From Galaxea fascicularis (Eukaryota > Cnidaria > Anthozoa > Scleractinia > Euphylliidae): DNA of 64,000 bases. How positions within the stretch are numbered: position 1 is the first letter of the stretch; every line of letters starts with the position of its first letter. The notes under the pieces are model-generated. The model searched no databases. It worked only from the letters and a program-made list of their open reading frames with translations, and had not been told where the DNA came from. Location of the stretch: the NCBI GenBank assembly GCA_948470475.1, contig OX419342.1:752201-816200 (forward strand). The letters are read 5' to 3'. Shown one piece after another: positions 37,201 to 47,654 of this stretch. Position numbers and translations under genes: made by a program.

Positions 37201-40200
37201 ATTTCTTGAAGTTCAACCTTTCAAACCTAATTGAATGAATTATCAATTTTTTTCCAGTGATCAATCCTTGTTTGGAGCCTGCTACCGTCAATGGATCCAC
37301 GGTGTTGAGGGATACTGGAGTGTGTGGGGCACATGGCACCTGTAAATTTCTGTTCCCAGGAAACTATACGTGCAATTGTCATAAAGATTATGTTGGGAAC
37401 CACTGTCATAAAAGTAAGCTTACTGTCATTTTTGTTGCTTTTTATATCTTGGTTATGTTTTTTTCTTTTTAGTACTCAAGTCAGGTTTACGTTGCGTAGC
37501 CAGTGTTCGAATATTGGTAGTCATGAAGCTTCTTGAGTTTTCTCCGCTTCTGACAAATCATCCGTTCGCTAATTCGGAAAACTAGAAAGTGTAAAGATAG
37601 GGAATGACGCACGAAAATGCTCCAGAACACTAAAGTAGTCTTATTATCACCGTAAGAGTGATATACAGAGTTCGCCACTGATGCGAGCCTTCTTGTTCTG
37701 TTTTTAGAGATTGATAACTGCTTGAACCACACTTGTAAGAACGGAGGAAGCTGCGTGGACGGAACTGAGTCATACACTTGTGTTTGTGCTGATGGATGGG
37801 AAGGACAGAACTGCACACAAAGTAATTATGGTTATATTCTTACTGTTGTTGTTTTTTGTTGTCTGTGAACATGACCTGGGGTGGGAGGGTAACACAAAGC
37901 CAGCAGTTCTGTTGTAATGTATTTAATGGGTACTCTCTTTCTGTTGCATTTGGTAGTAAACGACTAGATATAAAAGTAGAAAGTTAAGTCCATTAGTCAA
38001 GAAAATACTGAATAGTTCGTATACTCTGTAAGGTTTAGCTACTAAACAGAACGTCCAACGTTTCCCATTTGGATGTCATACTCGTAGGGTTTTCGACGTC
38101 CAGATTAGTTCATCTCACTTACACTTTAATAACGTAACTCAACATTCTCTATACGTCATGTCCTTGCTGTGGTAATCACGAAGGAAATGAAACTTTCTGA
38201 CATGTTGTCATTATGATTTTAAGTGCTTTTGTTTTGATTCTTTTTATGGTAGATATCGACGAGTGCAGCTCAAGCCCCTGTAGAAATGGCGGAAACTGTA
38301 CCGATCTGGTAAACGGGTTTATCTGCAACTGCACTGGACAGTGGAAGGGAAGACTGTGTCGAACAAGTGAGTCATTCTTTTGAAAAAACGGCTAATAAAA
38401 TAGATTTTGGTTCGGAAAACTTGCATTAACATTTATTTGGTGCGAATTTAATTTACAACTTTTGTTTCAACAGAAATCTCACATTGCAGTGACAACCCCT
38501 GTCAGAATGGCGGTCTTTGTACAGAAACGGGAGACCACTTTCAGTGCGACTGTCAAAACGGATATACAGGCGAAATTTGCCAAATAGGTAGGAGATGATT
38601 CTCTAAACATCGGCTGCCGTTTTATGTTTTTAATCATTTTTTCTGAAGAAGTCTTGATTATTGTCTCATTATTTTATTGCGATGTTTTCGTAACTGGTGA
38701 TGTTTTGTTCTTTTTGCTTTTGTGCGTCATATTAGTGATCAAATAGTAGAGCCACCCGTGGAAAAACGAATTCGTTACACAGCTCAATTAGTTTGTGCAC
38801 AATAAACTCGTACCTGCTTTCTTTTTTGCTTTTGTTTTGCTAATGAACACCTGTTATATCTTTCATTGGTTTGTGGCTTCATTGTTATCGCATTGCAAAT
38901 CAAACTGGCCAACATGTGGGCCTCTGAAGGTCGCCTGCTTTCACACATTGTGTCCCCTTTAGTCAAACGCACCGTGCGATTGTTTTCTTTCCTTTTCGCG
39001 CGCGTCGTTCATACAAAAGAAGATCGCTTGGCTTTGAACGTGTCCGATTATGCTTGTAGCGGAAAGAACGCTAAGCGTCTGGTAATTAATGATACCTTTT
39101 TTCCGTTTATATCGTGTCACGTTCTTGATCATAAAGTCTCCGCACTTATATTAGATTAGCAATGTTTTTATTGTTTGTGGCAAAAGTTTCCTGTTGTTGA
39201 CGCAAGTGAAAATGCGTCTAGTACCATTTCCTGTCTAATTTCATTTCTGGGGTTTAGGATCCATTTACACAAGAGATCGCAATCTTAAAATTACTTTTGA
39301 CTGTTTTGTCAGTTAAGAAATTAGCTGAAATTTGATTTCGTAGATTAATTTGCAAGCAAGATTGGTGACGTGATTATCGCCACACTTGCTTTTACCGTAA
39401 AATTTCAGCCATAATCTTTTGCATTGACAGGAAACCTTTGAAATCAAAATGTGGCAATATTTCCAAGTGTGTTTACTTTTGTGGTTTCAAGGAAATGAGT
39501 TTTGAACGCAATTTTCTTCTCATCAATTCAACTACGACCTGATGTTGAGAATTTTTGCTGTTTTTTTTTCCTCTCTCTGCTTATGTCTTACCTTTTTTGC
39601 TGTGTTTTGCAGCGCCCAAGCCCTGCTCTTCCAACCCTTGTCAGAACGGTGGTACGTGTCTGAACTCACCAGATGGCGTCAGTTTCTCATGCATATGTTC
39701 AGAAGCGTGGGAAGGAAGATTGTGTGAAAAAGGTACGAAGTTGATCCATGCTCTTTTTTGTGTTAAAATCTGGCATCTACCTTTAAGATGAATAGTAGCA
39801 ATTATTACTTTTATAACGTAGTTGTATTTTGCTTGGTTATTAAAGCAGTCGCTGGAGGAGTGCCAACAAGCGTATCCTAGAATGTATCCTTGCGCGAAAG
39901 CCTCTTACAAGACTTCTGAAATCGAGCAGAGTAGACTTAAGTTTAATAAGGGAAATCGCGAAAAGAAGCTTCTTATTACAATGCTTATTCGCTGATTGTT
40001 GGTTCGAATTTCAGATAAGAATGAGTGTGCGTCAAATCCCTGTCACAATGGAGGTTCGTGCATCGATGGTCCTGGATGGGCGCAGTGCTCATGCGCATCC
40101 GGTTTCACTGGGCCAATGTGTAAAATCAACATCAACGAATGTAATTCGTCTCCATGCAGTGATGGTGCCACGTGTAAAGACAAAATTAACGGCTTTGAAT

Positions 40201-42099
40201 GCATCTGTCCTCCGGGAAAGTTTGGAGAGCGCTGTCAGGGTAGGGATTTTTGCGTCTCTTTGGTTTCACTCACATTATGGCCATAAGGGACTACAACGAG
40301 GCCAAATAACAAAATTGCCAACTTTAAGCGTCTTAAATACTTTTAAAACAGTCCGTTAACTTGCTCTCTCGCTCAGCAGATTATGAAGATGACTGGGTCC
40401 ACTGTAAGCTCCCTGGCGGCAGAATTCAACCACATAACACCACAATGCAGGAAGACTGTAACACTTGCTGGTGCTTCAGAAACCAGCGCATGTGCACCAA
40501 GGTGGTGTGTGGGGCAAACAACTGTTGGAACCACACCCAAGCTGGAGGGTGCCCCTCAGGAGGAATTTGCGTACCAAAGAGAGAGGTGGGGTGTCTGAGC
40601 CCCCCTTGCGAACAGTGGGCAGAGTGCAGGGGTGGTGCCACAAGTTCTGCGCAAAGCGACTCTGGAATCAGTGATGAAATGTGTCTTCCTAACACTACTG
40701 AGTTGAATGGCGACTGTGCCAAGGTCCACATCGTGTTTAACCAGCGGAACCTTCCCACGGTAAGAAAGCAACACGAGTTTGGAGAAAAGTTACGAAAACT
40801 TTCGTCTTCATCGTAAGCTATTTATGGTGGTGGGAAATCTAAGTTACAGTTGTTTCATAAGTCCGAGGTATTCACTAATACAGATAAACTGTACAAATCT
40901 ATCAGTCGAACAATTGACTAGTCTTTATCGTCCTCTATTTCACACCCATCCACCTGTAACCTGGTCGATTACGTTGTTTTTAAAACGATTCAAAATTTAA
41001 TTATCACTAGGGAACTCTTGTGGAAGAACTTTGTCGTCAGTTAAGATATCTACCGATGTTGAAAAAATGGGCAGAAAGAGCAAACATTCGATTGCTGTGT
41101 GAGGGAAGAGACGAGGATGGCAGCACATCTACAGTCATCGTTTCTGTGGTAAGGTTTCCAATCAAATTTTTTTGTAACAGTTAGGTTTTGATTGTTTACC
41201 TGTAGTGGAAGAAAAAGGGCTTGGCATGAGACGGGCTGCGAGACTGAACTTCTGACATTTTTGTTTCGTTTGTTTGTAGGCCAGCACTCCACGGACAGAA
41301 ATGGCTCAAGAAGCAGCATTCGATATAGCGAGATATATCCGAGAAGTGCCCACAAACAAAGGACGGGAAATCAACATAACACTTTACAAAGTACTCATTG
41401 CTGTTAAAGAGGTGACGGTGGAGAGATCAGTAACGCTGTCGTACCACGAGGAAGAAGGTGAGTGTTTGAATAGGGGTAGCGGAAATATTAAAACTTGTTG
41501 CATGGACTTGATCTGGATATGAACAATTACGTGCTCTGATTGGCTCACAAAGAGTTGTTCCAAAGTGTGTCATTGGAAATAGGATTAAGTCTAATCCCAT
41601 GAGTTATCGTATCAACGACAGTACAGAATGTATTTGTTAACAAACTGCCTCATTTTTTACAGCTGCTCCTGACTATCTGATACCTTTGATTGCGTCGCTG
41701 GTTGTGTTGGCTGCAATTTTACTGCTAATATTATGTATCAGAGGAAAATGGAAAGAAAGAAGACGAGCAAACAGGGAAACACGCTTGGCAGCAAGGACTA
41801 CATTTAAAAAGAAACGAAATGCCACACATGAAAAGCCAATCAATACTACAAGAACTTATTATAACCAGACGTCTACGGACTCGACGACGTCTTCGTCTTC
41901 AGCATCAACATCGATACGCTCGACTGAGCTGAGAAACTTTGAGTACAATCGGGCGAGTTTGCTGGACTCAACTCCGTCGGTTTGTTTAACTCCTCAGGTG
42001 CTTTCCCCACCTCTCTCCCCTAAGGAGGAAGGCGCCAAGGATGAGTGGCGGAGATTTCGCGTCCAAAGGAACAGTACCCAAATAGAAATAATTGTATAA
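28277..42099 (+). CDS. JAG1: Jagged-type Notch ligand (DSL family), complete
   Basis: Single-pass membrane ligand that activates Notch on neighbouring cells. I reconstruct 22 coding exons, 4575 nt, 1524 residues: 28277-28342, 28472-28786, 32655-32700, 33346-33600, 33712-33772, 34281-34417, 34614-34730, 34890-35003, 35108-35218, 35432-35545, 35666-36437, 36663-37153, 37258-37413, 37708-37821, 38253-38366, 38474-38587, 39613-39732, 40015-40239, 40380-40759, 41011-41148, 41280-41457, 41663-42099. All junctions are GT-AG and phase-compatible. Domain order is signal peptide, MNNL, DSL, two DOS-type EGFs, about 22 further EGFs, VWC/Jagged-specific region, transmembrane helix, and a basic tail ending EIIV. 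The VWC region separates Jagged/Serrate from Delta. Human JAG1 is about 1218 residues, so this one is longer through extra EGFs. The symbol denotes the family, not one-to-one orthology with JAG1 over JAG2. The start ATG at 28277 opens a hydrophobic leader. Confidence 0.93.
28472..32700 (+). other. Jagged MNNL (N-terminal C2-like) domain, exons 2-3
   Basis: Exon 2 begins [14 protein letters not shown] and contains CCDG, then C...[11 protein letters not shown], then the GACAFG...VLGG...FTFAW pattern. Exon 3 continues [14 protein letters not shown]. This order matches the Notch-ligand N-terminal domain, which folds as a phospholipid-binding C2 module. The two exons are separated by a 3.87-kb intron, the longest in the gene. 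Confidence 0.9.
28787..32654 (+). other. Jagged intron 2 (3.87 kb)
   Basis: AT-rich and without coding potential. It holds a perfect CSL word on the minus strand (TTCCCACG, 29628-29635). No complete transposon was recognised. Its length and position near the 5' end would suit regulatory elements, but nothing else in the sequence shows this. Confidence 0.7.
33463..34417 (+). other. Jagged DSL domain and two DOS-type EGF repeats, exons 4-6
   Basis: The DSL domain has its six cysteines in order, from [14 protein letters not shown] to [10 protein letters not shown], including the central SFGHYTC segment where Jagged ligands contact Notch. Exons 5-6 follow with short, atypical EGFs ([12 protein letters not shown]...[12 protein letters not shown] and [18 protein letters not shown]...W-G-G-L-L-C). 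Their spacing matches the DOS (Delta and OSM-11) type required for Jagged activity. The DOS label rests on cysteine and glycine spacing. Confidence 0.85.
33960..34150 (-). repeat. Interspersed repeat, copy 2, in Jagged intron 5
   Basis: The reverse complement reads TTTACTCAGAACTAAG...GTCTTCTTCTGGTAAAGATGGCAAGG...GCATTTTGAAAAATTTGGCC, matching copy 1 at 19265-19445. Just upstream, at about 33870, TAAAGGGGCAATGTCA resembles the terminus of the element at 63652-63967, so the copy may extend over 33868-34150. Confidence 0.55.
34614..40239 (+). other. Jagged EGF array after the DOS repeats (about 22 repeats, exons 7-18)
   Basis: Exons 7-10 carry one EGF each. Exon 11 (772 nt) carries six and the start of a seventh, and exon 12 (491 nt) completes that and adds four. 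Exon 13 carries one unusual EGF with a long first loop ([14 protein letters not shown]...VCGAHGTC). Exons 14-17 carry one each and exon 18 two. Many have D/N-I-D/N-E/D-C starts typical of calcium-binding EGFs. Single-EGF exons are 111-120 nt (five are exactly 114) with phase-1 boundaries. Confidence 0.9.
40380..41457 (+). other. Jagged VWC-type Cys-rich and juxtamembrane region, exons 19-21
   Basis: Exon 19 has W-V-H-C...[19 protein letters not shown]...C-P-S-G-G-I-C...C-L-S-P-P-C...W-A-E-C, the VWC/Jagged pattern, followed by C-A-K-V-H-I-V-F-N. Exons 20-21 give [13 protein letters not shown] and a weakly conserved segment rich in V, E and R up to the membrane, as in JAG1. The exon 19 acceptor is CAGCAG, so inclusion of one extra Ala codon (start 40377) is possible. 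Confidence 0.85.
41663..42099 (+). other. Jagged transmembrane helix and cytoplasmic tail, exon 22
   Basis: After a short lead the exon encodes [20 protein letters not shown] and then a basic stop-transfer segment ([12 protein letters not shown]). The tail is about 117 residues. It contains several lysines (possible Mind bomb ubiquitination sites), a Ser/Thr-rich stretch and a terminal EIIV. Human JAG1 ends in EYIV, a PDZ ligand, so this terminus is probably a PDZ ligand too. Confidence 0.85.
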
Positions 42100-43330
42100 A
42101 TGATTATCCGTCGTTAATTATTATATCCTTCTTAAGTCACATAGACAGGATTGAAAAAATACACTATTAATTTATTGATGCCACAAAATGTAGCTTTTGA
42201 AAGCAATTTTCAGTACCTCAACAGTGATAATATGGCGGCTGAAATAATTTATTAATAAATAGACAAATGTCTTTAGGCATCGTGATTCCATGGTGCTAGT
42301 TTTGTTGAGAGGTCAACTTGTAAATAATTCAACGAAGGTATTTAAATGGTTTTTAAAGCTGTATATATGTAAACTATTTAATTTAATATTTAAATGGCCC
42401 TGTAGTTCAACTTGAACAGTGGTGAGTCTAAACACATTGTTGTGTAAAAAAACTTTTACCTTCAACGGTTAATGTTAGTTCGAGTTAACTGTTAATTATT
42501 AAAAGTAAGTTTTCAAAAAGCATTTTGTAGGCAGATAGTTTTGTAAGAATAACTTTAAAATAGACTTTAGATTGTTGTTCCTGGATGACTGTAGCCATTG
42601 TGGTCAGTTGACTAGATTAAATTGTGAAATTATTTTATATAGAACGAGGCTGGCTGCAGGCCACACCGACTCAAGATTTTTTAAGTAAACTAAAATTTGG
42701 TAAATGTTCAGATAGAAGTTCTAGGATATTTTTGTAAATTTCTCTGTTTGGACCGTTATGGTTCTTATCCTAACACCACCCAGTTTGTAAACTTATATTT
42801 TGATTTATTCCTACTATGATTTATACAAATGCTTTAATATTGGTCTGCTTAGCCTCGTACGTCTCATAGCCGCTATTCGCCTTTTTACACGTGTGTAAAA
42901 ACCAAGCTTCCTATTAGGTATGCATTTCTTATGTTATAAAGAGCAGCGTCACTTTGAATCATTTCGTGGATGATACCAATGGTCATTTTCAGTGGTCGCC
43001 TCTTTTCTTTCTTACGAATATAACTGATGATTTCTACTTCATCTTGTTACCCGGATAACTACGTTCAGCAGTATTTCAGAATTTTAAATGCGAAGTGGAA
43101 ACGTGTGTAAGATATATCACCGTGATCAACTGATCATTTTCCCTTGTAACGAGACTTGTCAATTTATCACGTTTGCAACCACCACAGAAGAGCCCCCAGT
43201 TTGCTCGACTCGTTTGGTTCTGTGTTGGAATTATATCCAGATACTATAAGAATATATGTGTGTGCCTGTGAAAACTGGCTTCCCTCTTCAAAGCTTGCTA
43301 TTCAAAATAAAAAGATATTTAAATTATTGT
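42100..43330 (+). other. Jagged 3' UTR
   Basis: AT-rich sequence without coding potential between the stop codon and a candidate poly(A) signal AATAAA at 43306-43311. The 3' end is inferred from that signal only. Confidence 0.55.
43306..43311 (+). terminator. Candidate Jagged polyadenylation signal AATAAA
   Basis: Canonical hexamer 1.2 kb after the Jagged stop codon, followed by a T-rich stretch. Earlier near-matches exist, so alternative ends are possible. Confidence 0.4.
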
Positions 43331-46106
43331 ACAAAGAATGCGTTTTTTGGTCAGATCCTGAGGTAGTCATTATGGTTTGCCGCCATTAATTGGTGTCCTT
43401 TCGTTGTGAGCGAAGGATTCAGTTGTTTGACCTGGCTGAGTTATTAAGTTCCTTTCAAGACATACAATAAACACATTTGAGACCAGTACTTCTTTCTGTG
43501 TTAGTTTTAACAACAGAGTGACACCCTTCTCTTGCTCCGCTCGTGTTACGACAACAACAATCATGCGCACACCTAGCGAACGTGAACAGAGGTGATGAGA
43601 TACCAATGCCCTCTGCAGGAACTTGAAAATTTGTTTTTAGCAACGGCGTTGATCAACTCCATTGATAGAACCAAATTTTCTTGTACCACTCCACCACCGA
43701 CGCAGCGCCACAGTTCCTTCAGAAACTAACTCCTTTATATTTATATAAACTGCAGACAGTACTGTTTCGGCCTTCTGGGCCTCATCAGTGCAGTGCTAAT
43801 GCTAGGATGAAGGTAAGGCTATATAGCCACCCCAAACGATACCACACTTGTGGTACCATTTAGTCATGCCAGAGTGCTCAAACTGGTAAAACCAGTGAGC
43901 GATGCGCAGTGCATTAGCAATGACTCATCCCAGTAGAGTGCTCAATTTGGACATAAAGGCAAAGCTTTGTAATGCCAAAGAGCTATATCTAACTGCATAA
44001 CATGCACAAACTTGCCCTCTCTTTTGTATGCGTTGCGTGCCTATATTTGGCGAGGGATATTTTAAGCGGTAGCTGTGGAGAAGTTCTACAGTAGCTCACA
44101 AATATGAGACTTCTGCGAATATTTGATCTTTTTCGTTACTTTAAGGAGCTGTAAAGCGACATTAGAGTTTATTTTGCTTCTTTTAGTGGCTTCAAAGGTG
44201 TTGTCAATTTGTTAAACCAACGTAAAACAATTAACAAACTAAGTGAAGTCGTCATCGTCCTCGATGAAAAAGACCTTGATTTATTGAACGAGATGGAGAT
44301 AATATAAACCATTTCCATCCAAGACCAGTTGACCGTGTTAGCGATAAAGCGAAAATCATCAATTGTTTTCAAGTTTCGGTAGGGAAAAAACAATTTTCAA
44401 TGAAACTTCCGCAATCCCATACTGCTCTACGCTATTCTGTGGAATCATATCCCGTTCTTTCTTTCCTATCCCATCTTTTCTCTTCCTTTCTTGTCCTACC
44501 CCATTGTCTCCTGTACGGTCGGGTCCAGTTCCATCATATCCACCTAAGTCCTCGTCTTTCCTTCCTTTCTACATGAAGAAAGGTATCATTTAGCGTAAGG
44601 ATTATCAACATTTTTATGAGGATGGAACAAGACAGGATCCTGCCTTATCTCATCTTCAACACGTTTAGTTGCGGCCAGAAGATGGTGCTAGAACAGAGAG
44701 GGAAGGGGTGGGTGATTCTCAGCCATCCCCCGTGTGGAGAAGGCTGGCATGACTGCCTGTGGGTTTCAAAAGCCGCGCTCCTAGGAAGTCTGGAACGAGG
44801 TGCGTGCTGAAGGATTCACCTCAAACAAGCAGATTTCTGTAAGTTACTTTTGTCCATATTGGAGGTAGTTTTGTCGCTGTGGAGAAACCAAAGCAACGTT
44901 TAGTGGTAGAACCGCCTGAGGCGTCTTCTTGTCTCTTGTTGGAGACAGGTAGGTTACCTTATTGTTGTTACTTGACTTGCGGATCTCGCTCTGTGCGAAG
45001 CGTCCCTTCCACTTCGACATTCCATTCTGTATTGTCTGATAGTTTTGCTTGTACTTTACATGTTTCAACCAAATTGAAATCTTATACCAATATTTGAGAT
45101 TTTTTATTTCTCGTGACCTTTTCGACTGTTTGTTTTAGTATATTTTCTCTGTTATTATGTATTTTGCGTCAAAGCTGTTATGTTTACATGTTGATGTCGC
45201 CAAACACACGAATTTGTTTTGGCCAACTTATAAGAAAACCGCTTACCTTGCGCCATTGTCGGCTCACACCCTGTCTTCGTGTGTGGAGAAGTCATATTGC
45301 TCCCAATTGAGTTAAATGGTAACTTGTTATATCATCCCTTTCCCTCCTTTCTTACGTGAAGCCATCATGTGCTCCATATGTGGAGCTGTAACAGTCCAGC
45401 AGCTCCTTACCAAGGTAACCCGTCTTTTACATAAATTCGAGGAAACGCTGTAACGTTCTTCCATGAAACTTTTATTTTTACGTATTTCAGCTTTGCTTTC
45501 TTGCCCAGCCTGACATGAAATCAGTATTACCTTGTTTGGAGCAGGAAGACAAGCCCATTTGGCCCAAAAATCTCTGGGTGGGGTGTTGGGGGTAGTTAAG
45601 GGGAAAGGGGGGGGGGGTCCATCAGGTCTATCAGTGTCGCCTCGGAAGGGTGATATGCTGGTATACCCACCAACTTTTTTGACTAAAAGGCGTGATATTT
45701 TTTTGGGAAGTTCCAGGATTTTTTATGGCAACACGACCATATCCAAAGATTTCTGAAGACAGCCAAAGACTTACGAAGATGCCCGAAGATTTCAGAAGAC
45801 TTTCCCAATAATATGCTATAATACTGAACTTCTCAAGAAAGTGATTACGTCCCTAGTATCTTTGCCTCAAAAAATAAGAGATTTTGGGGAAAGTATCGTT
45901 GTTTACCCATTTTACATGGAATTTTCATTTCTTGCATTGGTTAGAGTTTACTTATTTTTGGAAAGTGTGGCAGTTAAGGCTGTGCGCACATTTTCCTTAG
46001 GCACAAGATTGGACTTCTCAATGAGCAGGTATGATACTCATGCCTAAAGCGTGAATAATATCGAAACAACATTTTCTAACCAAGCACTGGTAATATTTTG
46101 TTACAG
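43331..46106. other. Intergenic DNA with repeat debris
   Basis: Around 43740-43790 the words TACTGTTTCGGCCTTCTGGG and CCTCATCAGTGCAG resemble the terminal repeat of Penelope-like elements, possibly a relic. A G run (about 12) is at about 45607. Around 45735-45800 there are repeated GAAGAT/CGAAGACTT words of a degenerate simple repeat. A 5' untranslated exon for the downstream gene probably lies here but was not located. Confidence 0.4.
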
Positions 46107-46124
46107 GGTTCTGCAATTTTCTCC

Positions 46125-46133
46125 ATGAGCTGA
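46125..46133 (+). promoter_or_regulatory. Two-codon upstream ORF just before the C6orf120-like start
   Basis: ATG AGC TGA ends one base before the main ATG at 46135, in another frame. It lies in the 5' UTR exon, which starts after an acceptor AG at 46105-46106. Such minimal uORFs can dampen translation by reinitiation or leaky scanning; that effect is an inference. Confidence 0.6.
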
Positions 46134-46134
46134 G

Positions 46135-46602
46135 ATGGGTTCAATGTCATACCTGCCTTTGATTAGTTTTCTAATTTGGAGATGTGGATCATGTGAACAT
46201 ATTATTCAGACTTTTGATGGACAAATTGGTGCTGGAAATTTCACATATTTTGAACTTAAAAAGGAAGGCGAGATAACACTAATTCTCAACAGCCTTGAGG
46301 GTGATGCAGACATCTATGTCTCACAGGAGATTCTCAAACCTGATTTTGATCATTATGACTTGAAGTCAACCACTTGTGGTGAAGATGTTGTAACTATTCC
46401 AAGTTATTACAAGAGACCTGTTGGAGTATCAGTGTTTGGCCATGTTTATGCACCACTTTCAAAGTATACTATGAAAGTTCTGATGGATTATTCTGCAGCA
46501 GAGGAAGGTGGGAGACAAAAGAGAGATGATGAGACTGAAGAGTCTATTATTTGGACAGTGTTTGTGAACATCTTGAAAATAATATTAGAGATTCTTTTGT
46601 GA
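46135..46602 (+). CDS. C6orf120: UPF0669 protein C6orf120 homologue
   Basis: A small secreted protein of poorly known function; the human member has been linked to apoptosis of CD4 T cells. The 155-residue single-exon ORF opens with a hydrophobic leader (MGSMSYLPLISFLIWRCGSC). It then has the family core: G-Q-I-G-A-G-N-F-T-Y...SLEGDADIYVS...D-F-D-H-Y-D-L-K-S-T-T-C-G-D and Y-K-R-P-V-G-V-S-V-F-G-H. It ends in ESIIWTVFVNILKIILEILL, matching the hydrophobic C-terminal helix of the human protein. It is shorter than human (191), mainly in the leader and the acidic linker before the helix. A dibasic RQKRDD is present in that linker. A poly(A) signal candidate lies at 47257-47262. Confidence 0.92.
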   Translation: MGSMSYLPLISFLIWRCGSCEHIIQTFDGQIGAGNFTYFELKKEGEITLILNSLEGDADIYVSQEILKPDFDHYDLKSTTCGEDVVTIPSYYKRPVGVSVFGHVYAPLSKYTMKVLMDYSAAEEGGRQKRDDETEESIIWTVFVNILKIILEILL

Positions 46603-47154
46603 TGCCAATGGTGCACATGAAGCATGTGATTGTAAGATCTGTTCATGAACGTGTTATTTGGAAGTAATCTTGTTTTACCAAGGAAGTTGGGATAAAGCTT
46701 TTGGAGTGAAAGAAACTACAAGAAAAAAATTAAACAGACAAGTAAGAAAAACTAACTTAATGATATTTTATGATGGAAATCCAGGTGCAAATACTGAGAG
46801 ATCAAGCTGAACTTTCACTTTTAGAACGATTGTATGAAAGGAACAATATTGAGGAATATTTACAACAAATAAAGTTACACAGCAAATGTTTGAGCTTGAG
46901 AAAGCATAGCTGGCATTATTGGAATCAGGGCCACAGAGCTCAAATCACTTTTGCAAAAGCAAAGGTATAAACCTCAGAGGATAGCTAGGGTACTCCATGA
47001 TCAGAACACTGGGGCTTTTAGATGTACGTTGCTATCAATATAGTTATTAACCTCTTGTATTTGTATTAGAAAACAAGCACACATCAAAGAAACAAAAGTA
47101 GTACATCAGTATTTGAGCATCAGCAAACCTGTTTTATCTAGTAGTACCAAATAT
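46603..47154 (+). other. C6orf120-like 3' UTR
   Basis: No further gene is seen. The transcript may run to AATAAA at 47257-47262, which would include the start of the repeat block beginning near 47155. Confidence 0.45.
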
Positions 47155-47654
47155 AGTTGACTCTCTTGTAAGCAACCACCCTTGGTGCACGACAAAGTGG
47201 TCGCTTGCGAGAAAAATCAACAAAATCAACACAAAACTGGATAGATAAACTAATTAAATAAAGATATTACCTTTCTAGGTAAAATTAGGCTTAGAGAAAA
47301 GATTGAAAGCACTGGCATATTTCACATTGAATAACATCTGGGAATTCTTACCATACCACTGTTGAAACTTTGTATAAGATTTTGTAACAGATCACTGCAC
47401 CAAATTATGTTCTCCTACAGATCCAACATTACTATGGTCATCTTTTTTGTATGTGAACTGTTATTATCTGTCGGCACTGTGGGTCAGCACTTTTAAAAAC
47501 TGAACTTTCATGGCATTTGAGTTATGATTTCTAACAATCACATGTGATCATTTTGGGTGGTTGTTTACTGGAAAAAGAAAACAAAAGAATATGTCAAATT
47601 TCTGGCAAAAGAGTGGTTGTGGTCGCTTAAGAAATTTTAGCAGTGATTGCTTAA

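Noticed and set aside
28277..42099. Delta or Notch instead of Jagged
   Set aside because: Notch lacks MNNL/DSL and would need LNR and ankyrin repeats. Delta lacks the VWC region and has fewer EGFs.
44363..45756. Several 60-76 codon open frames between Jagged and the C6orf120-like gene
   Set aside because: Low-complexity Pro/Ser or Gly content from C- or G-rich runs, with no conserved motif.
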